Both the position numbers and the translations under genes were made by a program. The notes beneath the pieces are model-generated. The model ran no database searches, had not been told where the DNA came from, and saw only the letters and a list, made by a program, of their open reading frames with translations. Source: Vibrio coralliilyticus ATCC BAA-450 (GTDB lineage Bacteria > Pseudomonadota > Gammaproteobacteria > Enterobacterales > Vibrionaceae). From it: a stretch of DNA of 64,000 nucleotides. The stretch is from positions 310,001 to 374,000 of the forward strand of contig NZ_ACZN01000018.1 in assembly GCF_000176135.1 (NCBI RefSeq), in the 5' to 3' direction. Below are positions 54,243-62,331 of the stretch, in pieces. Each line of letters starts with the position of its first letter. The first letter of the stretch is position 1.

Positions 54243-54379
54243 CTTTTTTGAAATCATCGGTTAAGTTTTTTCCATTTTTGAAAATTAAACTTTAACACCA
54301 TTCTTCCATCGCTCGATTCAATACTATCGCTAATAAGTCAATACCCGCCCTCAAGCCAGTTCATATTTAGGAGACTCCT

Positions 54380-54958
54380 ATGTCTAAAGCGATCCTAATA
54401 ATCGATTTAATCAACGATATTGTTCATCCCGACGGTAAGATACCAAGCTGTGCTCAGCTTGCTAGTGAGATGGAGACAATCACTAATACCAATCATGCGT
54501 TGAACTATGCGAGAAAAAACAACTGGTTAGTGGTTCACATCAAAGTAGGTTTTGATACCAACTATTCGGCGCAGCCCAAGTCCTCGCCTATATTTGGTAG
54601 GGCAGACCAGTATCAAGCGTTACAACTGGGGAGCTTTGGTACTGAATTTCATAGCGATGTCGACGTTCGAGAAGATGATTCAATCATTGTGAAACCAAGA
54701 ATTAGTGCGTTTTATAACACATCATTAGAGGCCACGCTACGAGCTAACCACGTGACACAGCTGTTTCTTGCGGGTGTAAGTACAGAATGGGCAATTCAAT
54801 CCACAGCCAGAGAAGGTCATGACCGAGACTATAAAATCACCATCTTGGAAGACTGTTGTGCCGCCTCTTCAAAAGAAGCTCACTCTACTTCCCTCGCTAT
54901 GCTCAGTCGCATTGCGGATATAGCCTCAGCTTCGGATTTATCAACAGAAGAACTGTAA
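54380..54958 (+). CDS. Isochorismatase-fold protein without the catalytic cysteine
   Basis: A 192-residue protein of the isochorismatase/cysteine-hydrolase superfamily. The Asp of IIDLINDIVHP and the Lys of IVKPRISAFYNT are present, as is the GV(S)T cis-peptide loop GVSTEWAIQSTARE, but the usual nucleophilic Cys is Ala (GVATxxC becomes GVSTEWA). It might act like the cysteine-free isochorismatases (PhzD, EntB) or be non-catalytic. SD GGAG is 6 nt before the ATG. No partner gene is evident. Confidence 0.85.
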   Translation: MSKAILIIDLINDIVHPDGKIPSCAQLASEMETITNTNHALNYARKNNWLVVHIKVGFDTNYSAQPKSSPIFGRADQYQALQLGSFGTEFHSDVDVREDDSIIVKPRISAFYNTSLEATLRANHVTQLFLAGVSTEWAIQSTAREGHDRDYKITILEDCCAASSKEAHSTSLAMLSRIADIASASDLSTEEL

Positions 54959-55056
54959 GCGGCTATCTACTTTGTAAAGGAGCTCGTTCAAGCTCCTTTG
55001 AGGCCTGATAAGTGATTTTTGATCCAAGAATCATAAGTCACAAATATCTCCACCAC

Positions 55057-55314
55057 TTAGTCACACATGACAGTAATGGTAAATCGGTCAGACGTCGTGG
55101 ACGTTGATTTTACTGTATACGTTGACGGGCAATAACTTAGCTCTTTGTTCCATTGAGCAAAGCGCTGAAGGTTCGTTGACTCGTCAAACGATTCTTCATC
55201 AGTGTAGGTGACTTGGACTTTTCCATCGACCACTTTTTGCGACACTTCTGCGGTGTATGAAGAAGCACAACCTGCCGCTACAGCAATACTTAACAAGACG
55301 AGTAATTTTTTCAT
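55057..55314 (-). CDS. Small lipoprotein of unknown function
   Basis: An 85-residue exported lipoprotein, MKKLLVLLSIAVAAGCASS, with lipobox AAGC. The mature part of about 65 residues has Thr/Ser-rich beta-strand-like segments and two further cysteines (SYCPSTY and VMCD at the C terminus). The ATG at 55314 is chosen; the GTG at 55323 would prepend three residues to the lipid signal. It stands alone upstream of the 250-bp region before the ybiT terminator. Confidence 0.8.
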   Translation of the reverse strand: MKKLLVLLSIAVAAGCASSYTAEVSQKVVDGKVQVTYTDEESFDESTNLQRFAQWNKELSYCPSTYTVKSTSTTSDRFTITVMCD

Positions 55315-55522
55315 GAGAGACACCTTTCAGTTTGACCAGCATAGCGCTGACCTTGGATAAATTCGGACATTAGCCAATGCAACTGAAAGTATCTCTATCC
55401 TTTTCGCTAATCTACCATTTAGAGAAAGCTTTATGATTAATAATGCTTAACCATTCTTAACGCATTGAAGTAAAAAGCAGAAATAATATTTAGAAGGTAA
55501 GTTTCGTTGTGAATAAGCAATA

Positions 55523-55553
55523 AAAAAGCTCCATATCTATTATGGAGCTTTTT
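55523..55553. terminator. Rho-independent terminator after ybiT
   Basis: A 13-bp stem AAAAAGCTCCATA/TATGGAGCTTTTT with a 5-nt loop and T-tracts on both strands. It mainly serves ybiT, whose stop is 20 bp away. Confidence 0.92.
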
Positions 55554-55573
55554 GCTTTTGTGATGTCAGCTAA

Positions 55574-57166
55574 TTAACCGTCTATACCACGTGATTTCAG
55601 GAATTCAGCATACGTTCCTTTGAAATCAGTGATCTTGTTGTCTTTGATTTCAATAATGCGCGTCGCCAAAGAGTCAACAAACACTCGATCATGCGAAACG
55701 AAGAACAAGGTACCTTTATATTGCTCAAGTGCCGAGTTCAACGACTCGATGGATTCCATATCCATGTGGTTAGTTGGCTCATCCATTAACAACATATTTG
55801 GTTTATGCATCATGATTTTACCAAGAAGCATTCGACCCTGTTCACCACCAGACAGTACCTGAACAGACTTTTTGATGTCGTCTTGAGAGAACAGCATACG
55901 CCCTAGGAAACTGCGTACAACCTGCTCATCTTCACCTTCCTGACGCCACTGGCCCATCCAATCCATCAGATTCATATCTTCAGCAAAATCTTCAGCATGA
56001 TCCTGAGCGTAATAACCGATGTTAGAGTTTTCAGACCATTTGAACTCACCAGAACGTGGTTCAAGAGCACCCGCCAATGTGTTGAGAAGCGTCGTTTTAC
56101 CTACGCCGTTCTCACCGATAATTGCAACGCGCTCACCAACTTCGAAAATTGCGTTGAAATCTGAGAATAGATCGTCTTCAAAACCTTGAGAGAGGTTTTC
56201 TACAATTAGAGCATTACGGAATAACTCTTTAGACTGCTCAAAGCGAATAAACGGGTTTTGGCGGCTTGATGCTTTCACTTCTTCTAGCTGAATCTTGTCG
56301 ATCTGTTTAGCACGAGAAGTCGCCTGTTTAGCTTTAGATGCGTTTGCAGAGAAGCGGGCAACGAAGGTTTGTAGCTCAGCAATTTGCGCTTTCTTCTTCG
56401 CATTATCAGACAGCAGACGCTCACGAGCCTGAGAGGCAGCCGTCATGTATTCATCATAGTTACCCGGGTAGACACGCAATTCACCGTAGTCTAGGTCAGC
56501 CATATGAGTACATACAGAGTTTAAGAAGTGACGATCGTGCGAGATGATAATCATGGTGCAGTTACGCTGGTTCAGCGTTTCTTCCAACCAACGGATAGTA
56601 TCCATATCCAAGTTGTTGGTTGGTTCGTCAAGAAGCATAATATGTGGGTCTGCGAACAGAACCTGAGCAAGAAGCACACGCAGTTTCCAGCCCGGAGCAA
56701 CTTCGCTCATCAAGCCGTAATGCTGCTCTTCTGGTATACCAACAGCTAAAAGAAGTTCACCTGCTTTTGCGTCGGCCATGTATCCGTCCATCTCAGCAAA
56801 TTCAACTTCAAGCTCAGCAACTTTGATTCCGTCTTCTTCGTTCATCTCTGGCAGAGAATAAATACGGTCACGCTCTTGCTTTACCTTCCACAGCTCTTTG
56901 TAGCCCATGATAACGGTATCGATAACCGTAAACTCTTCATAAGCGAACTGATCCTGATTCAGTTTAGCAACACGCTCATTTGGATCGTAACTAACGTTAC
57001 CTCCAGTCGGGTCTAACTCACCGCTCAGAATCTTCATGAAAGTCGACTTACCACAACCGTTAGCACCAATCAGGCCGTAACGATTACCTTCGCCAAATTT
57101 CACTGAAATGTTTTCGAACAGTGGTTTTGCACCAAATTGCTGCGTGATGTTATTTGTACTTATGAT
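55574..57166 (-). CDS. ybiT: ABC-F ribosome-associated ATPase YbiT, apparent ATC start
   Basis: A 530-residue cytoplasmic ABC-F ATPase with two ABC domains: Walker A GANGCGKST and GENGVGKTT, signature LSGGEQGR in the second, and the linker KKKAQIAELQTFVARFSANASK between them. The length equals E. coli YbiT. The reading frame continues upstream of the first canonical start (GTG at 57103) through ISTNNITQQFGAKPLFENIS, the first strand of domain 1, up to a stop at 57178-57180. In that span there is no ATG, GTG or TTG; ATC at 57166 has GGGGGA 7 nt upstream. Shorter forms from 57103 would lose the first ABC strand. Confidence 0.88.
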   Translation of the reverse strand: MISTNNITQQFGAKPLFENISVKFGEGNRYGLIGANGCGKSTFMKILSGELDPTGGNVSYDPNERVAKLNQDQFAYEEFTVIDTVIMGYKELWKVKQERDRIYSLPEMNEEDGIKVAELEVEFAEMDGYMADAKAGELLLAVGIPEEQHYGLMSEVAPGWKLRVLLAQVLFADPHIMLLDEPTNNLDMDTIRWLEETLNQRNCTMIIISHDRHFLNSVCTHMADLDYGELRVYPGNYDEYMTAASQARERLLSDNAKKKAQIAELQTFVARFSANASKAKQATSRAKQIDKIQLEEVKASSRQNPFIRFEQSKELFRNALIVENLSQGFEDDLFSDFNAIFEVGERVAIIGENGVGKTTLLNTLAGALEPRSGEFKWSENSNIGYYAQDHAEDFAEDMNLMDWMGQWRQEGEDEQVVRSFLGRMLFSQDDIKKSVQVLSGGEQGRMLLGKIMMHKPNMLLMDEPTNHMDMESIESLNSALEQYKGTLFFVSHDRVFVDSLATRIIEIKDNKITDFKGTYAEFLKSRGIDG

Positions 57167-57345
57167 GAGAGTATCCCCCTACAATTTATCTATACTTTTC
57201 ATAAGGATAGAGAAATCATTATTGAAACAGATAAGAATTTGCGCAGAGTATAGCAGTTTGGAACTGTGAACTACATCAATTGTTCAAATCCATTTCCTTT
57301 TCAAGAGACTTTTTGCCACCGTTGATGGTTGCTCTAAAAAACAAA

Positions 57346-57361
57346 CGCCCTTTAAAGGGCG
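57346..57361 (-). terminator. Palindromic terminator after the anti-sigma gene
   Basis: CGCCCTTTAAAGGGCG, a 16-bp perfect palindrome; on the minus strand it runs into TTTGTTTTTT. It lies 16 bp after the stop at 57377. Confidence 0.85.
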
Positions 57362-57376
57362 CTTTTCTTATGTGGT

Positions 57377-58129
57377 TTAAATTGCTTGCCAGCTACTTAA
57401 CTCGACGCAACGTCCGCGATACAAGACTTCACTCTCTGGATCGCGATTTGCGGTCACCAATAGTTCAGAGCTGTTCTTCAACGCCTGCCACTCTGTAGGC
57501 GACATATAACGAACGTCATTCACGTTTTGCAAACTATCGATCAGTTGGAGTTCACCAGTCTCTGAGTTTCTCATCCATACCATCGCCCTATCCATCGGCA
57601 CTTTATCCATGTTTAGATTGCGTTGCATGCGCAGACTTGATTGGCCGGGTTTATCGCCTTGGTATGCCACCAGCGCAAAATGATTCTTCTGGGTTTCTGA
57701 AGACATCATGGCCAAATAACTCACAGGACGTACCTGAACGGTTTCAACAGGTAACGGATTTTGCAACAAAATCGGTTGCAGCCAAACACCCGCAAATAAA
57801 GAGAGTGCCATACCTGTTGGTAGCCACCACCAACGTATACGCTTTGCCCCACGACTAGGACTAAATGTTTGCTCAGCGATATTTTTCCAAACCCGTTTCG
57901 GTGGGCGTTTTAGGCCATGTTCAGACGTTCCAAGTTCTGTGGAAGGATTTAGACCAGATAAATGCTGTTGCCACTGTTCTACATGCTCCCACCACGTCGG
58001 GTCTGCTTGCATCAAAGTTTCCAACCTTCGTCGTACCCGAGGCGTTTGCGTCCCCAAGACGTATTCACTGGCCAGCTTATCTCTTAGCTCAGAGTTCTGG
58101 TAACGGCGGCTCGTTAATCGGTCAGACAT
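57377..58129 (-). CDS. RskA-like anti-sigma factor
   Basis: A 250-residue membrane protein. The cytoplasmic N-terminal part (MSDRLTSRRYQNSELRDKLASEYVLGTQ... in pieces: ELRDKLASEYVLGT, RRRLETLMQADPTWW) resembles RskA/ChrR-type anti-sigma domains, followed by one transmembrane helix (about 107-125, LPTGMALSLFAGVWLQPIL) and a periplasmic domain. The ATG at 58129 has AGGAG 8 nt upstream and overlaps the sigma factor gene. No HxxxCxxC zinc site is visible. It presumably holds its sigma partner inactive until a signal releases it. Confidence 0.85.
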   Translation of the reverse strand: MSDRLTSRRYQNSELRDKLASEYVLGTQTPRVRRRLETLMQADPTWWEHVEQWQQHLSGLNPSTELGTSEHGLKRPPKRVWKNIAEQTFSPSRGAKRIRWWWLPTGMALSLFAGVWLQPILLQNPLPVETVQVRPVSYLAMMSSETQKNHFALVAYQGDKPGQSSLRMQRNLNMDKVPMDRAMVWMRNSETGELQLIDSLQNVNDVRYMSPTEWQALKNSSELLVTANRDPESEVLYRGRCVELSSWQAI

Positions 58130-58656
58130 CGTTTCAGCTCCTGTAGCCCACGGCGAATCCAAGACTTTACCGTGCCAAGTGGTGTTTTAATGTGTTGGAC
58201 GATCTCCTGATGGCTCATACCGTGTTGGTACGCTAGCACTATCGCATTTCGCTTCTCTTCGCTGAGAGAATGTAAACATCGATCGAGCCCAGAATCTGAA
58301 GTCGATACAGCTTGCCGATCAACTTGATCCAATGACTTTTCCAGCGGCTCTTCTCCTCGCCTGCTACGTTTCCTGACTTCATCAATAGCAAGGTTCCTCA
58401 TACTTTGACACAGCCACGCCCATGGATAATCTAATGGGTATCGGTGGTCGCTATACCAAAGTTTAACGAAGCCTTCCTGAAGTAATTCCGCTGCGACTTG
58501 CTCGTCTTTTACAACACTGCAAATCAAGCTGAAAAGTTTTGTGCTGGTTAACTGATAGAGCGCTTCGAAAGCCTCCCGGTCTCGAAGCGCTACTTTGGAA
58601 AGCAGTAAACCTATTTGCTGTTTATCTGTACTCACACTTTCCTCATTGGGTAACAA
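58114..58656 (-). CDS. ECF-type RNA polymerase sigma factor
   Basis: A 180-residue sigma-70-type factor with region 2 (DEQVAAELLQEGFVKLW, YPWAWLCQSMRNLAIDEVRKRSRR) and region 4 (LAYQHGMSHQEIVQHIKTPLGTVKSWIRRGLQEL, in pieces). Region 3 is missing, typical for ECF factors. It overlaps the COG4315 protein gene by 14 nt and the anti-sigma gene by 16 nt, so all three are coupled. Confidence 0.92.
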   Translation of the reverse strand: MLPNEESVSTDKQQIGLLLSKVALRDREAFEALYQLTSTKLFSLICSVVKDEQVAAELLQEGFVKLWYSDHRYPLDYPWAWLCQSMRNLAIDEVRKRSRRGEEPLEKSLDQVDRQAVSTSDSGLDRCLHSLSEEKRNAIVLAYQHGMSHQEIVQHIKTPLGTVKSWIRRGLQELKRCLTD

Positions 58657-59359
58657 GGTGCCAAACGTTTTTCACACCATCACCACTGGTGTCACCCGGA
58701 TTCTGGTCTTTAAACCAACGATAAAGCGGCTTGCCCTCAAATGTCCATTGGTATGAGTGATCATTTCGCTGCGTAATCCCAAACCCTCCGGTTAATTTTA
58801 GGCTGTCGATGCCTTTCTCGGTCAGCTTAGAATCAACGTATGCTGGCGGCCATTTCACTTCGCAATCCCCATAACATGCTGACTTGTTCATCTTGTCTTT
58901 ATCGAACGTATAGAGTGTTTGGTTACTACTATCGACCAAGAAGCGGCGCTTACCATCGTTAAACAGTTTAATCGTCACATCGTCTGCTCGGGCAAGTGGC
59001 CACACACCTTTGACACCTGCACCCGAAATATCCCCCGGCCGCTTATCTTTAACCCATCGGTACAGTGGTTTTCCTTCTAATGCCCACTGTTTGGCGCCAT
59101 CTGCACGAACAATCTGACTGAAACCTGCCTGACCCGCGAACTGCATACTATTGTGCCCTTCAGCCAATAGTGGTGGCCATAACGCCTCACAGTCTCCCTT
59201 ACATACCGATTTCCCGATTGGGTCCTTAGCAAAAGTGTAAAGAGATTTACCTGTATCATCCGCGTATACCTCGCCGAAGCCAGTATCGACTGTCGATGCT
59301 GACGCCATGGCGTAGCTGGTTGGAATGAGCATTAGTATTGAAACGAATAGTGCTTTCAT
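58643..59359 (-). CDS. Exported protein with two COG4315-type repeats
   Basis: A 238-residue protein with a Sec signal (cleavage near ASAST) and two repeats, each of the pattern LYTFxKDxxxKSxCxGDCExxWPP...GKPLYRWxKDxxPGDxSGxGVKxVW. The repeats are at about 30-125 and 130-235. Each has a CxGDC pair that may form a disulfide. COG4315 proteins are predicted lipoprotein-like repeats of unknown function found next to ECF sigma factors. It lies 14 nt downstream of the AcfC-like gene. Confidence 0.85.
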   Translation of the reverse strand: MKALFVSILMLIPTSYAMASASTVDTGFGEVYADDTGKSLYTFAKDPIGKSVCKGDCEALWPPLLAEGHNSMQFAGQAGFSQIVRADGAKQWALEGKPLYRWVKDKRPGDISGAGVKGVWPLARADDVTIKLFNDGKRRFLVDSSNQTLYTFDKDKMNKSACYGDCEVKWPPAYVDSKLTEKGIDSLKLTGGFGITQRNDHSYQWTFEGKPLYRWFKDQNPGDTSGDGVKNVWHLVTQ

Positions 59360-59373
59360 TGTTGTTTTCCTTA

Positions 59374-60171
59374 TTATCGGGTCCAGCCTTCGCGGGTGAA
59401 AAAGGGGCGACCTTCACTGCTGTTGACAAAATTGATGAAGTCTTGAGTTTGCGGATCTGCCCCTTTCGTTTTAGCCAGGGTTAGATCACGGTAGATGCGT
59501 CGCTCTGGCTCTATTTCAACGTAGTCAACCTTGTCCGCATGATTCAGAGGCCAGTGAATCCATGTAATCCAAGCGTCCGCGCTCTGCTGTTGAAACGCTT
59601 TAAAACTTGCACCACTGCCCTTGGCGTACGCAATGATCTTCTCACGGAAGTTTTGAACATCAGCCAGTGACCCCGTTCGACCTGCAACATCTTCCCAGAC
59701 ACCTGTTCCGGATGTGTTGTACACGCCTAATCCTTCAGTAACGACAATACGTGAGGGCTTATCCAGCAAATCTTTAATCCCCGAAATGTTTTTAGGATTT
59801 CCTTTTGGAACAGCAATGACTGCGCGGCGAAGATATATCGGCTCCACATCCTGATTGGTGATGAAAGGATACGTTTCAACAAAAGCACTCATTGATTGTT
59901 CAGAGGAACCAAAGATTAGGTCAGCATTCTTTTGTGCATCCTGAGTCCATTTCGACTCGGGACCGGCAATCACATTGACCTGTACACCACTTTTCTTGGT
60001 GAAAGCTTCAGCAGCGTGACGCAAAGCAGTATCAGGGCCTCCTGGTCCATAGACGTTAATCACATTATCTTTAGGCTGATGCGTGATGCTTGGATCAAGC
60101 TGAGGTGAAGCCAATGCTGATGCACTTGCAATTAGCATGGCTAGGCTGGTCAAAGTCAGGTGACGCTTCAT
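59374..60171 (-). CDS. AcfC-like periplasmic binding protein
   Basis: A 265-residue exported substrate-binding protein (signal ending ALASPQ). The INVYGPGGPDTALRHAAEAF start, GPESKWT, and SSEQSMSAF segments match V. cholerae accessory colonization factor AcfC and PgtC-type binding proteins of the phosphoglycerate-like systems. It lies 133 bp downstream of the sensor kinase gene, with a hairpin in the gap. It probably binds the ligand sensed by that kinase, by analogy to PgtC/PgtB. Confidence 0.85.
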   Translation of the reverse strand: MKRHLTLTSLAMLIASASALASPQLDPSITHQPKDNVINVYGPGGPDTALRHAAEAFTKKSGVQVNVIAGPESKWTQDAQKNADLIFGSSEQSMSAFVETYPFITNQDVEPIYLRRAVIAVPKGNPKNISGIKDLLDKPSRIVVTEGLGVYNTSGTGVWEDVAGRTGSLADVQNFREKIIAYAKGSGASFKAFQQQSADAWITWIHWPLNHADKVDYVEIEPERRIYRDLTLAKTKGADPQTQDFINFVNSSEGRPFFTREGWTR

Positions 60172-60263
60172 GTCTTCTCCTTAAATAAACGACAGTTTCA
60201 GACAAGAGACGTACGGCGACGCAATTTGGATGCAGTAAAAAGAAATTATTTTCAAAACGTGCC

Positions 60264-60289
60264 GGCGTTGGGCAATCTTGCCCAGCGCC
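60264..60289. other. Stable hairpin between kinase gene and AcfC-like gene
   Basis: GGCGTTGGGCAA/TTGCCCAGCGCC, 11 of 12 pairs, with a 2-nt centre. There is no adjacent T-tract on the minus strand, so it is not a classical terminator; it may protect or attenuate the transcript entering acfC. Confidence 0.55.
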
Positions 60290-60303
60290 AACACCGGAGA
60301 TGA

Positions 60304-62331
60304 TTACAGATTGGTGATTTTCAAAGATGTGTCTGCTCGCTGTGGCAGGTATATACTGAACTTACTGCCTATGCCCCATTCAGACTCGGCTTTGAGTTCC
60401 CCGCCAGTTTGGCTAAGAATGCTCTGGGAAACGGATAAACCCAGCCCGGTTCCTTCCCGCTTCGTTGTATAAAAAGGTGAGAAAATACGCGCTAAATTTT
60501 CTGGTTTGATACCGCAACCTTCGTCAGCGACGTGAATAATAGCGCCCAATTCCTGATCGTTTTCAATCCAATCTTCACTGCTTATCGTCAGTGTACCTTC
60601 TCCACTCATCGCATGAATGCCGTTCATTTCAAGGTTGACCAGAATTTGCAGCAGTTGGTGGCGATTAACCTCCACCGAGTTTTTAGCTTTAAGATCAGTG
60701 ATGAACTGTACCGCACGCTTTTTAGAACCCGTTTTCACCAAAGTGATACTTTCTTCGATAATCGGGTTGATGTGCTGCCAAGTTATCTCATCTTGCACTC
60801 CACCTTGGCGACTGTATTGCAGCAAACTTCGGGTGATGTTCCTGACTCGATCAATCTGAGCGTGGATCGCGTCAATTTCCTCTTGTACTCGCTGAGAGTC
60901 GTTACCTAATTCAAACTGCATCAATTCAACGTTGCCGAGAATAACCGCTGTGGGGTTGTTAATTTCGTGGGCGATGCCAGCCGTCAGCTCGCCTAGTGCC
61001 GCCAATTTCTCATTAATGACCAACTTGTCACGGGTCTGATTGAGAAGCTGAATATGAAGTTCCAACTCTTCTGTTTTTTCTTTAAGGCTCGCCGTCCGCT
61101 CCTGTACTTTTTCTTCCAGCTCTCCTGCGGCCGCCTTTAACTCATTCTTTCTTTGGTTGAGCAAATCGAGCATGTTATCAAACTGTTTTGCCAGTTGTGC
61201 CAACTCATGATTTTCATCAAGCCCAAGCGGACCAATGCGAGTTTCTTTCCCCAGCTGAATCATCTTTACGACTCGGTGAATGTGCTCGATTGGATTGAAC
61301 AAATCACGCGACCCTCGATATACCATTAACCCAGACACCAGCAGCAGCACCAGTGTCGTAATGGAGATTTCAGCAATGTTGGTCATATAAGCTTCAACAA
61401 ATGGCCACAACAAATACCCGGTATAAAGCATGCCAATAACATTGTCGTATTGGTCTCGAATCGGCTGATACGCGGTGATATACCAAGCATCATAAACATA
61501 GGCTCTGTTTACCCATTCTTTGCCTTCATGCAGCACCGTTCGATTAACCTGAGGTGATACGCGAGTACCAATCGCACGACCGATTCTCCCTTCACTGTCG
61601 AGAGGAACATTCGTGCTGACTCGAAGATCATCAAGAAAAACCGTCAAGGTGCCAACTGGGCGCAAGCTGTCTTCTTTTGTTGGATAAATCAGGTCACGAA
61701 TTTGGTCGACCAATACCGTACTGTTGTTGAGCAGCAATCCGCCATCGAGAAAGCCAATAATGTCATTATGGCGGTTGTAAATCGTAATTACTGTACGGCT
61801 GACCAGCCCTCGACCTTCGACTCGCTGACTTTTCAGGATTGGAATTTGCGCTCGTCTGGCTAATTCAGGATCAAGCCAATTCAGCTCATCTTGTTCTAAG
61901 ACATCAAAGAACGACTCCTTACGAGTCAAATCGAGATAGCGGAACTTTTTTTCAATCGTATCAACGCGATGAAATCGAAGAAAATCCAACTTATACCGCT
62001 TCTTTTGCTCAGAAACCCAACGTTCAAACTCTTGAGTGTCACCGACTTGCTTCACTCTCGATACAAACCCATAAGACTCAGCAAACGCCTTAACGTGATT
62101 GGCTTGTTTTTCTTGTATCAATTCAATGCTATTTTGCGCCACACCTAAGCGCTCAGAAACATCAAGCAATGCACTCTGCCAGGTGTAGTGAATTGACCAG
62201 TAAACTGTAATTCCAATGAGAGCAATCAATGTGAGTAAGATTGGCGCAGAAGTCAGAAACATGAGGCGATAACGAACCATGGTTTTGAATCGATAACGCC
62301 ACTTGGACCACAAGCCGCCTTTACTCGGCAT
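60304..62331 (-). CDS. Membrane sensor histidine kinase
   Basis: A 675-residue kinase with a transmembrane helix at about 24-46, a large periplasmic Cache-type sensor domain (about 50-325), a second helix (about 326-350), HAMP and a coiled coil. Then comes HisKA with the phosphorylated His in GIAHEINNPTAVILGN and HATPase motifs (EMNGIHAM, DEGCGIKPEN, GTGLGLSVSQ). The ATG has GGAG 7 nt upstream and overlaps the regulator gene by 11 nt. It pairs with the NtrC-family regulator before it. Confidence 0.92.
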   Translation of the reverse strand: MPSKGGLWSKWRYRFKTMVRYRLMFLTSAPILLTLIALIGITVYWSIHYTWQSALLDVSERLGVAQNSIELIQEKQANHVKAFAESYGFVSRVKQVGDTQEFERWVSEQKKRYKLDFLRFHRVDTIEKKFRYLDLTRKESFFDVLEQDELNWLDPELARRAQIPILKSQRVEGRGLVSRTVITIYNRHNDIIGFLDGGLLLNNSTVLVDQIRDLIYPTKEDSLRPVGTLTVFLDDLRVSTNVPLDSEGRIGRAIGTRVSPQVNRTVLHEGKEWVNRAYVYDAWYITAYQPIRDQYDNVIGMLYTGYLLWPFVEAYMTNIAEISITTLVLLLVSGLMVYRGSRDLFNPIEHIHRVVKMIQLGKETRIGPLGLDENHELAQLAKQFDNMLDLLNQRKNELKAAAGELEEKVQERTASLKEKTEELELHIQLLNQTRDKLVINEKLAALGELTAGIAHEINNPTAVILGNVELMQFELGNDSQRVQEEIDAIHAQIDRVRNITRSLLQYSRQGGVQDEITWQHINPIIEESITLVKTGSKKRAVQFITDLKAKNSVEVNRHQLLQILVNLEMNGIHAMSGEGTLTISSEDWIENDQELGAIIHVADEGCGIKPENLARIFSPFYTTKREGTGLGLSVSQSILSQTGGELKAESEWGIGSKFSIYLPQRADTSLKITNL

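Noticed and set aside
60245..60275. Possible sigma-54 promoter for the AcfC-like gene (CGGCACG on the minus strand)
   Set aside because: The -12 TTGC element is missing at the required distance.
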